Part shown: positions 9,054-16,616 of the stretch, one piece after another
Layout: every line of letters starts with the position of its first letter
Numbering within the stretch: position 1 is the first letter of the stretch
Origin: Balneolaceae bacterium
Lineage (GTDB): Bacteria > Bacteroidota > Rhodothermia > Balneolales > Balneolaceae
Reading direction: 5' to 3'
Assembly: GCA_016937115.1 (NCBI GenBank)
Contig: JAFGWN010000048.1
Span: 1-42,497, forward strand
DNA: 42,497 nt
Notes under the pieces: generated by a model
Database searches by the model: none
Seen by the model: only the letters and a program-made list of their open reading frames with translations
Told to the model about the DNA's origin: nothing
Program-made: the position numbers and the translations under genes

Positions 9054-11231
9054 CTATTTTTCTGTATTCTTTGCCTGGTAATACAGTTGCATTACGCGGA
9101 GCTCGTTATATCCCACCGACTTGTCCATGGCATCGTACACGGCCCGCAGCATGCGCGTACCTTTTTGGTCGAAAGCTTTCATCACCTGATCCTGCTTGCG
9201 GCGGGAGAGATCGGCCGCTTCTGCGATGCCCTCGGCCCGTAAATCGTTACCTTCGTCAAAATATTTCTTCAGATACTTCAGGATAGTGACGGGCTTTACA
9301 CCTTTCTGTTCAGCCAGGTGTTCAATGGATTGGCCGTCATTAAAGGCTTTGGCGATTTGTTCGTGCAGCTCGCCGCTGTATTTGGGTTCGCCTTTTTTTT
9401 GCAGTGATTTCTGCTTTTCCTCTATGTTGTGCTCATCACAATACTCCGTAATTACTTTAAGAAAAGCTTTCCCGAAATGTTTAAGCTTGGCGGAACCGAC
9501 GCCGTAAATCTTCATTAATGATTCGTTGCTTTTCGGAAAGTAGTAAGCCATCTCCATCAGCGTGGTATCGGGGAAGATGGCATAGGGCGCCACGGCATTT
9601 TTGTCGGCGATGGTTTTACGCTTATCACGCAGCAGATTAAAGAGTTCTTCATCATGCTTTTCTTCCACCTCGGTTGTGGTTCGCGCGGCAGCTTCGCGAT
9701 CGACGACAGCCGATGACCGGTCGAGCAGCCCGTACACTTTTTCCTTACTGTTAAGGACAAGCTGGGCTTCATCTGTAAGGATTAGTTGACCACTCTCATG
9801 CTTTTCCAGGTAGTTTTGGTTTACCAAAAGACGAGAAAGCAGGATCCACTGCTCACGGTTCCAGTCTTCGCCAATGCCGAAAGTTGAAAGATTCTGATGC
9901 CCGTTTTCAATAATCTCATCTGTGTCGGAACCCTGAAGCACGTCCGTCACATAATATTCGCTGTGCTGCTGGTCTGTGCGTGCTACGCAAGACAAGAACT
10001 TTTGAGCTTCTTCCGTCAGGTCTTCTACTTCGGCGTCTACTGTCAGGCAGTTATCGCACATGCCGCATTCATCGTTTTGATACTCCTCGCCGAAATAGGC
10101 CATCAGCGGGATACGTCGGCATTCATCTGTTTCGAGAAAACCGAGTAGCGATTTAAGATGCTGTTCGGCCACCTCTTTTTCACGCCCTTCTTTTTTATTG
10201 ATGAAGTAGCGGATTTTTTGGGTGTCCGACGGGCTGAAGAGTACCAGGCAGTCGGCACGGATGCCGTCGCGTCCGGCCCGGCCAATTTGTTGATAATACG
10301 ATTCTATATTCTTGGGCATATCGTAATGCACCACATAGCGCACGTCAGGTTTGTTGATACCCATACCAAAAGCGATAGTCGCTACAATAATGTTGATATC
10401 ATCCCGGATAAAGAGCTCCTGGTTTCGATTTCGCACGCCTTCCGAAAGGCCGGCATGATACGGCTTGGCAGCGTATCCCTCTTTTTTCAGTTCAACATAT
10501 AGCTCATCAACCTGTTTGCGCGAAAAACAGTAAATGATGCCCGACTGTTTTTTTCGCGTATACAGAAAATCGAGCACCTGTTCCAGCGGGTCATCCTTGT
10601 CAGCCACTTTCAGCAGGAGATTCTTGCGATCAAAACTGGCCAGATAGGTCTGGGAATCGTCAAAATCGAGCACTTTCTTAATGTCTTCGCGAACACGCGG
10701 CGTGGCAGTGGCTGTCAGCGCCAGGCAGGCCGCTTCGGGAAAGTCTTTGCGTACTTCGGTTAACTGGCGGTATTCGGGGCGAAAATCGTGTCCCCATTCC
10801 GAAATACAGTGCGCTTCGTCAATAGTGAAGCAATCGACCTTCATGCCGTCCAGTAGCTTGCGTGTTTTGGGCATTAGCAGCGTTTCGGGCGCAACGTAGA
10901 GCATTTTAACTTCCCCATTCCGGAGACGTTTAACATTATACCGGTATTCGTCTTCAGATAGTGAACTGTTCAGGTAAAGCGCCGGAATATCAAACTGGCG
11001 AAGCTGTTCTACCTGGTCTTTCATCAAAGAAATAAGGGGAGAAACGACGATCGTCAATCCGTCAAAAACAAGGGCGGGAATCTGATAAATGAGAGATTTG
11101 CCGCCGCCCGTAGGCATAATGACGAGCGCGTCTTTTTTGTCAAGCACCTGGCTGATGGCTTCTTCCTGCAAAGGCCGGAATGAATCATAGCCGAACACAT
11201 TATGGAGCTTGTCTTTTGCTTGTTGAATCAT
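9054..11231 (-). CDS. recQ: ATP-dependent DNA helicase RecQ
   Basis: VIMPTGGGKSLIYQIPAL, TIDEAHCISEWGHDFRPEYRQL, ALTATATPRV, QQIGRAGRDG, Cys motif CRRI...CGMCDNC, C-terminal HRDC/HTH. Confidence 0.97.
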   Translation of the reverse strand: MIQQAKDKLHNVFGYDSFRPLQEEAISQVLDKKDALVIMPTGGGKSLIYQIPALVFDGLTIVVSPLISLMKDQVEQLRQFDIPALYLNSSLSEDEYRYNVKRLRNGEVKMLYVAPETLLMPKTRKLLDGMKVDCFTIDEAHCISEWGHDFRPEYRQLTEVRKDFPEAACLALTATATPRVREDIKKVLDFDDSQTYLASFDRKNLLLKVADKDDPLEQVLDFLYTRKKQSGIIYCFSRKQVDELYVELKKEGYAAKPYHAGLSEGVRNRNQELFIRDDINIIVATIAFGMGINKPDVRYVVHYDMPKNIESYYQQIGRAGRDGIRADCLVLFSPSDTQKIRYFINKKEGREKEVAEQHLKSLLGFLETDECRRIPLMAYFGEEYQNDECGMCDNCLTVDAEVEDLTEEAQKFLSCVARTDQQHSEYYVTDVLQGSDTDEIIENGHQNLSTFGIGEDWNREQWILLSRLLVNQNYLEKHESGQLILTDEAQLVLNSKEKVYGLLDRSSAVVDREAAARTTTEVEEKHDEELFNLLRDKRKTIADKNAVAPYAIFPDTTLMEMAYYFPKSNESLMKIYGVGSAKLKHFGKAFLKVITEYCDEHNIEEKQKSLQKKGEPKYSGELHEQIAKAFNDGQSIEHLAEQKGVKPVTILKYLKKYFDEGNDLRAEGIAEAADLSRRKQDQVMKAFDQKGTRMLRAVYDAMDKSVGYNELRVMQLYYQAKNTEK

Positions 11232-11317
11232 AAAAAATCTTAAATTAAGCTGAGTTTAAAGCAGGTGTTGTCGTAAGTAGCTACTTTTTTAAATCGCAAT
11301 TAACTTGGTTTGGAACA

Positions 11318-11377
11318 ACCCACTCTGCACCTCTCCCGGGAGGGGAAAGATAAATCCCCTCTTGAGAGGGGATTAGG
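11318..11377. repeat. Dispersed palindromic repeat, family 1 copy
   Basis: acccactctgcacctctcccgggaggggaaagataaatcccctcttgagaggggattagg. Confidence 0.8.
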
Positions 11378-11429
11378 AATGTGTAAATTATACTTTTTAT
11401 TTTAATATAAAAGAGATCTTCTTTTCTAA

Positions 11430-14267
11430 TTACTTAGATAAATATAGGTTTTTGAACTCAAACGGCTTTTTGAAATGCTCGTCGTTAAAGTCGTCCATGA
11501 AATAGATGGTTTCGCCGGTTGATTTCATTTCCGGGCCGAGCTCTTTCTTTACTTCAGGGAATTTATCAAAGGGGAAGACCGGTTCTTTAATTGCCCACTT
11601 GTCAAGCGTAGAGGTGAGTTCTTTTTCAGAAAAATCACTCAGCTTGGCGCCCAGCATCACTTTTACAGCAATGCGTGCTTCGGGGCGACCGGTAGCCTTG
11701 GCCAGGAATGGTATGGTACGTGTTGATCGGGGGTTGGCTTCCAGTACATATACCTTGTTGTCCTTCACGGCGTACTGCACATTCAGAAAACCGACGATCC
11801 CCATCGCGTCGGCAATTTTTTCCTGGTATTCTTTAATTTTTTGAATGGCTTCATCGCTCACCGAGTAGGTAGGGATGACGGCGGTGGAGTCGCCCGAGTG
11901 CACCCCGGCCGGTTCAATATGCTGCATGATGCCGGCGATATGAAGCTGATCGCCATCGTATACCGCGTCTACATCCAGTTCTGTGGCATTTTCCAGAAAT
12001 TTGTCGATCAAAAATGCATTCTCAGGATGGGTTTTCAATACATTTTCGGTGTAATATTCGAGTTCGTCCTGCTTTACGGCAATGCGCATACCCTGTCCGC
12101 CCAGCACGTAACTGGGCCGTATGAGCACCGGGTATCCAATGCGGTCGGCAATTTCCACGGCGCCCTCAACATCGCGGGCCGTGCCATAGGAAGGGAAGGG
12201 GATGTCCAGTTCTTTCAGGAATTCGGAGAACGACCCACGGTCTTCGGCAAAGTTGATCATCTCAAACGGTGTGCCGAAAATATTGATTCCTGCTTCTACA
12301 AATTTTTTGCCGAGTTTCAGTGCAGTCTGCCCGCCCACTTGCAGGATCACACCCTCGGGCTGTTCGTGCTCATAAATATCGAGCACGCGCTCCCAGAACA
12401 CCGGCTCAAAGTAGAGTTTGTCGGCAATATCGAAATCAGTTGAAACCGTTTCGGGATTGCAGTTCACCATAATGGCTTCATAGCCCATTTCCTGGGCAGC
12501 TTTCACGGCGTGCGTGCAGGAGTAGTCGAACTCAATGCCCTGCCCGATGCGATTTGGCCCGCTGCCGAGAATCATCACTTTTTTCTTGTCGGTGACTTCG
12601 CTTTCGTTTTCGCCTTCGTAGGCCGAGTAGTAGTAGGGGGTTTGGGCAGGGAATTCCGCGGCGCAGGTGTCAACCACCTTAAATGAAGGTTTGAGCCCAA
12701 GTTCCTTTCGCTTTTGGCGCACTTCATTTTCGGTGACTTCACCATTGCTTTGGCTGAGCATCCAGGCAATTTGCGGATCGGAAAAGCCGGCTTGTTTCAG
12801 TTCATAAAAATCATCTTTGCCAATATTATCGAGAGTCTGTCCTTCGGTGCGATTTTCGAGCGAAACCATATAGCGGATCTGCTGTAAAAACCAGGGGTCT
12901 ACCGAGGTGATATCAGCAATTTCTTCGACGGATGCTCCCAGTTTGAATGCATGACGAATGTTGATCATGCGATCCCAGTATGGTTTCATCAGACGTTCGC
13001 GCACTTGGTTGCGGTCAGGCTCATCGTAGCCGTCGGCGCCGAGACCCTGGCGACCGATTTCCAGCGATTGCCACGCTTTGTTCAGCGCTTCGGGAAAGTT
13101 TCGCCCGATCGACATCACTTCGCCTACGGCCTTCATCTGCGTGGTAAGCTCTTCGTCTACATTTGGAAATTTCTCAAAATTGAACCGCGGTGCTTTTACA
13201 ATCACGTAATCAATCGACGGTTCAAAACAGGCCGAGGTGTTTCCGGTAATGGGGTTTGGCAGTTCATCAAGCGTGTAGCCGACGGCCAATTTCGTCGCGA
13301 TTTTGGCGATGGGGTAGCCTGTGGCCTTGGATGCCAGCGCTGATGATCGGCTTACCCGCGGGTTAATTTCAATGGCAACGAATCGATCGCTGCCCGGCTC
13401 AACAGCAAACTGCACGTTACAGCCTCCGGCAAATGTGCCGATGGAGTTCATCATCTTGATGGCTGCATCGCGCAGCATCTGGAATTGCTTGTCGGTGAGC
13501 GTTTGCGAGGGCGCTACGGTCACGGAATCACCGGTGTGCACGCCCATCGGGTCGATGTTTTCAACCGTACAGATAATGACCACATTATCATTATCATCGC
13601 GCAGCAGTTCCAGTTCATACTCTTTCCAGCCGAAGATCGATTCTTCAATAAGCACGCGGTGTACTGGACTCATCTCCAGGCCGCGCAGTACTTTGCGCTC
13701 AAATTCGTCTTCGCTCCACACGATACCGCCGCCGGCTCCTCCCATTGTAAAGGAGGGACGAATTACAATGGGCAGGCCGCCCAGCTCTTCGGTAATTTCT
13801 TTGGCTTCCAGCATCGATTCGGCCGCGCGGCTCCGGCACTGTGGTATGTCAATTTCTTCCATCAGGTCCCGGAATTGCTGGCGGTCTTCGGTAATATCTA
13901 CGGCCGCAATATCAACTCCGATAATTTTTATGCCGTGTTCGCTCCAGTAGTTTTCCTGCTGCAGGTCGCGCGTGAGGTTCAACCCGGTTTGTCCGCCCAT
14001 TGTTGGCAGTACAGCATCGGGTTGTTCTTCCTCAACAATTTCTTTGATGGACTCAATAGTCAGCGGTTTTAAGTAGATTTTATCAGCCATCATGGGGTCG
14101 GTCATGATGGTAGCCGGATTTGAGTTGATCAGTACTGTTTCGTAGCCGTCGTCATTCAATGAACGGCACGCCTGTGAACCAGAGTAGTCAAATTCGCAGG
14201 CCTGACCAATGACAATGGGTCCGGAGCCAATGATAAGTATTTTATGGATGTCGTCGCGTCGTGGCAT
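11430..14267 (-). CDS. carB: Carbamoyl-phosphate synthase large subunit, apparently lacking the C-terminal MGS domain
   Basis: MPRRDDIHKILIIGSGPIVIGQACEFDYSGSQACRSL, two ATP-grasp halves; ends just after LGPEMKSTGE. ATG at 14267 preferred over the upstream extension. Confidence 0.96.
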   Translation of the reverse strand: MPRRDDIHKILIIGSGPIVIGQACEFDYSGSQACRSLNDDGYETVLINSNPATIMTDPMMADKIYLKPLTIESIKEIVEEEQPDAVLPTMGGQTGLNLTRDLQQENYWSEHGIKIIGVDIAAVDITEDRQQFRDLMEEIDIPQCRSRAAESMLEAKEITEELGGLPIVIRPSFTMGGAGGGIVWSEDEFERKVLRGLEMSPVHRVLIEESIFGWKEYELELLRDDNDNVVIICTVENIDPMGVHTGDSVTVAPSQTLTDKQFQMLRDAAIKMMNSIGTFAGGCNVQFAVEPGSDRFVAIEINPRVSRSSALASKATGYPIAKIATKLAVGYTLDELPNPITGNTSACFEPSIDYVIVKAPRFNFEKFPNVDEELTTQMKAVGEVMSIGRNFPEALNKAWQSLEIGRQGLGADGYDEPDRNQVRERLMKPYWDRMINIRHAFKLGASVEEIADITSVDPWFLQQIRYMVSLENRTEGQTLDNIGKDDFYELKQAGFSDPQIAWMLSQSNGEVTENEVRQKRKELGLKPSFKVVDTCAAEFPAQTPYYYSAYEGENESEVTDKKKVMILGSGPNRIGQGIEFDYSCTHAVKAAQEMGYEAIMVNCNPETVSTDFDIADKLYFEPVFWERVLDIYEHEQPEGVILQVGGQTALKLGKKFVEAGINIFGTPFEMINFAEDRGSFSEFLKELDIPFPSYGTARDVEGAVEIADRIGYPVLIRPSYVLGGQGMRIAVKQDELEYYTENVLKTHPENAFLIDKFLENATELDVDAVYDGDQLHIAGIMQHIEPAGVHSGDSTAVIPTYSVSDEAIQKIKEYQEKIADAMGIVGFLNVQYAVKDNKVYVLEANPRSTRTIPFLAKATGRPEARIAVKVMLGAKLSDFSEKELTSTLDKWAIKEPVFPFDKFPEVKKELGPEMKSTGETIYFMDDFNDEHFKKPFEFKNLYLSK

Positions 14268-14316
14268 TTTATTTGTTTTCTGTTCAGAAAGATTAAAATT
14301 TATTGTTGAGTTTCTG

Positions 14317-14373
14317 ACCCACCCCTGCATCCCTCCCGGGAGGGGATACTACTGTTTCTGTAAGGGGATTAAA
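14317..14373. repeat. Dispersed palindromic repeat, family 1 copy (carA-carB intergenic)
   Basis: acccacccctgcatccctcccgggaggggatactactgtttctgtaaggggatta; matches 11318-11377. Confidence 0.8.
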
Positions 14374-14393
14374 GGTAGATGGCTTAAATCAAA

Positions 14394-15512
14394 TCAAGCT
14401 AATTCCTTTTTTACTTCTTTGATCATATCGAGAAACTGATCGAACAGGTACGATGAATCGTGCGGTCCGGGCGATGCCTCGGGATGATACTGTATCGAAA
14501 ATCCCGGGAAGTTTTTAAATCGCAGGCCCTCGATGGTATCATCATTTAAATTCAAGTGTGTCACTTCTACCTTTGATTCGTCGAGCGTGTCTTCATCGAC
14601 GGCAAAGCCGTGATTTTGCGTGGTGATTTCTACTTTACCGGTGCTTAAATTCTTAACCGGCTGGTTGGCGCCACGGTGGCCCACAAACATTTTTTTGGTA
14701 GAAATGCCTTCGGAGAGTGCCATAAGCTGGTGGCCGAGGCAGATGCCAAAAATAGGCTTCCCCGTTTCTTTGGCATAATTCACGGCCTCCAATGCATATT
14801 TGGCGGTGGCATCGGGATCACCCGGTCCATTGCTAAAGAAAAATCCGTCGGGTTTCCAGTTGTCAAGTTCTTCTTTGAAGTTGCCCCGAGCCGGGAAAAT
14901 ACGCAGCGTGCAACCTCGTTCATTCAAATTATTGATGATATTCTGTTTAATACCATAGTCGAAGGCAGCCACCTTAAAGGGGCCGTCGCTGTGGGCCGTT
15001 TGGGGTTCATCCCGCGTAACCTTGGTGGCCAGTTCCAGGCCCTTCATGTTGTCCCACTCCTTGGCCATTTGCACCAACTTGTCTTCATCCAGTTCTTCAG
15101 ACGATATTACGGCATTCATCACACCTTTTTCGCGGATGTGACGCACCAGCTTGCGCGTATCCACGCCGGATATGCCAATTACTTCGTTGCGTTCAAGATA
15201 TTCCTGCAGACTGCCGTCGGCCTGGGGATTACTGTATTCCCAGGAGAACGAGCGGGTGATGAGCCCGGCGATCATGACCTTGCGGGCTTCATTGTCGCGG
15301 CTCATGGTGCCGTAGTTACCGATGTGCGGGTAGGTCATCATCATAAGTTGACCGTAGTAGCTGGGATCGGTAAAAATTTCCTGGTAGCCGGTCATGCTGG
15401 TGTTAAAGCAGAGCTCGCCGCCGGTGGTTCCTTTTTTGCCGATGGCAACGCCGTGCGCAACGGTGCCGTCGGCCAGTGCTATAATAGCTTTATCTTTGGG
15501 ATAAAGAGACAT
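14394..15512 (-). CDS. carA: Carbamoyl-phosphate synthase small subunit
   Basis: GELCFNTSMTGYQEIFTDPSY, GVDTRKLVRHIRE, PIFGICLGHQLMAL, NHGFAVD, FSIQYHPEASPGPHD. Confidence 0.97.
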   Translation of the reverse strand: MSLYPKDKAIIALADGTVAHGVAIGKKGTTGGELCFNTSMTGYQEIFTDPSYYGQLMMMTYPHIGNYGTMSRDNEARKVMIAGLITRSFSWEYSNPQADGSLQEYLERNEVIGISGVDTRKLVRHIREKGVMNAVISSEELDEDKLVQMAKEWDNMKGLELATKVTRDEPQTAHSDGPFKVAAFDYGIKQNIINNLNERGCTLRIFPARGNFKEELDNWKPDGFFFSNGPGDPDATAKYALEAVNYAKETGKPIFGICLGHQLMALSEGISTKKMFVGHRGANQPVKNLSTGKVEITTQNHGFAVDEDTLDESKVEVTHLNLNDDTIEGLRFKNFPGFSIQYHPEASPGPHDSSYLFDQFLDMIKEVKKELA

Positions 15513-15552
15513 GATCAGATGATAATATGGGTGAAAGAGATTGGTGAATGGT

Positions 15553-15586
15553 CAAAAAAAATCCGACAACGGAAACCGCGTCGGAT
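15553..15586 (-). promoter_or_regulatory. Terminator hairpin in the carA leader (candidate attenuator)
   Basis: Minus strand ATCCGACgcggtttccgttGTCGGATTTTTTTT, 41 nt upstream of the carA ATG. Confidence 0.72.
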
Positions 15587-15638
15587 GAAAATGCCTGGAA
15601 AAGAGGCAATGCCGGATCGCCAAAAATGGAAGTCTTGT

Positions 15639-15664
15639 GCCAATAGATTTGGCAGCTTTTTTTT
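15639..15664 (+). terminator. Weak terminator-like hairpin on the + strand within the carA leader
   Basis: tgccaa tagat ttggca gc tttttttt. Confidence 0.4.
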
Positions 15665-15809
15665 ATGAATCTGTTTTCGGGGCTTCCTGTGGTGATCAAC
15701 GGACTAAAGTTTCAGTGTGTTTATTTGTGCGCCATTTTTTGGTTCTGGCGCAAAACTGTATAAAGATACAAATCCAATACTCGAAGTTCAACAGAATTTA
15801 CCGGAGAAA

Positions 15810-16019
15810 TTACTGCGATTGACTTGCGCGAATTGCATACTGTTCATTCCACTCATCATAACTGACGCGCAGTTCGTTGGGTCGGCAGCAAATCTGGCAG
15901 TCTTCAATATATTTTTGCTGTTTGCCCTGGCTGGGATCCACAAAGGTGTGATTGGTTTCGCCGCAAAAGGCGCAACGATAAGATGTTGAAGAGACTTCAC
16001 CCTGGTTAATGGAATCCAT
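15810..16019 (-). CDS. CPXCG-motif cysteine-rich protein (small, probable zinc-binding)
   Basis: YRCAFCGETNHTFVDPSQGKQQKYIEDCQICCRPNELRV matches the CPXCG family pattern. Confidence 0.82.
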   Translation of the reverse strand: MDSINQGEVSSTSYRCAFCGETNHTFVDPSQGKQQKYIEDCQICCRPNELRVSYDEWNEQYAIRASQSQ

Positions 16020-16050
16020 AGGTTAGGATAAATTATTAAAGCTAATATCT

Positions 16051-16187
16051 CGTTCCAATGCTCTGCGTTGGAACGCTCATTCGATGCTCCGCGTCAGTTT
16101 CAAATAATACGCAGAGTGTATAGGCTTTCATCAGCCGTGGAGCGACTGATGAAGATATAGGATATGTTGAGGTTTCTCTGTGAAACC
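16051..16187. repeat. Composite of four consecutive hairpins, family 2 dispersed palindromic repeat
   Basis: cgttccaa/ttggaacg (16051-16075), gcgt/acgc, catcag/ctgatg, ggtttc/gaaacc (16171-16187). Confidence 0.75.
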
Positions 16188-16205
16188 CTGCGCGTACCAT
16201 TGTGG

Positions 16206-16571
16206 TTAATTTGTTATAACCTTTCGAAATAAATAACCCGTCAGCGTGGTAATTCCACCAATCAAACTGCCCATAATAACGGTAATCAAAATAACAAGCC
16301 AGCCTGCCGGCAGGCTGAAAAGGTCGGCGATGCGTGCAGTTAAAACGCCGTCATTGCCAATGTGGAAAAATAAAGTTTGAATCAGCCAGAGCGCAGCGAT
16401 GCCAACAAATCCCCACAGAAAGGAGGAGCCACCGGAACGGCCCAGCAAACCACCGAATATCAACCCGGGAATAAAGACCGACCACCACGGCAAGAAAAGT
16501 GACAAAAGCCAGGCGGTAACAGCAATAAAAAGTGCTAAAAGCATAAATTTACTATTTATATCTTGTCTCAT
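16206..16571 (-). CDS. Small membrane protein of unknown function
   Basis: 121 aa, several hydrophobic segments (LLALFIAVTAWLLSLFLPWW...). Confidence 0.65.
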   Translation of the reverse strand: MRQDINSKFMLLALFIAVTAWLLSLFLPWWSVFIPGLIFGGLLGRSGGSSFLWGFVGIAALWLIQTLFFHIGNDGVLTARIADLFSLPAGWLVILITVIMGSLIGGITTLTGYLFRKVITN

Positions 16572-16616
16572 CGCTCTGCGTCAAATGAAATTACGCAGAG
16601 CGACTGAGGAAGATCC
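16572..16616. repeat. Family 2 dispersed palindromic repeat
   Basis: cgctctgcgt (16572-16581) / acgcagagcg (16593-16602), then actgaggaagat. Confidence 0.8.

Noticed and set aside
11841-12443. 200-aa + strand ORF antisense to carB (also 13321-13950 and 13485-14072)
   Set aside because: Antisense to clearly conserved carB; no recognisable motifs.
14676-15668. 330-aa + strand ORF antisense to carA
   Set aside because: Lies opposite a well-supported carA; composition is typical of an antisense frame and no family motif is visible.
15490-15699. 69-aa minus-strand ORF across the carA leader
   Set aside because: Overlaps the carA start and runs through the terminator hairpin; no motif, so not called as a leader peptide.
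15788-16000. Alternative minus-strand frame overlapping the CPXCG gene
   Set aside because: The 15810-16019 frame carries the conserved Cys motif; the alternative frame does not.
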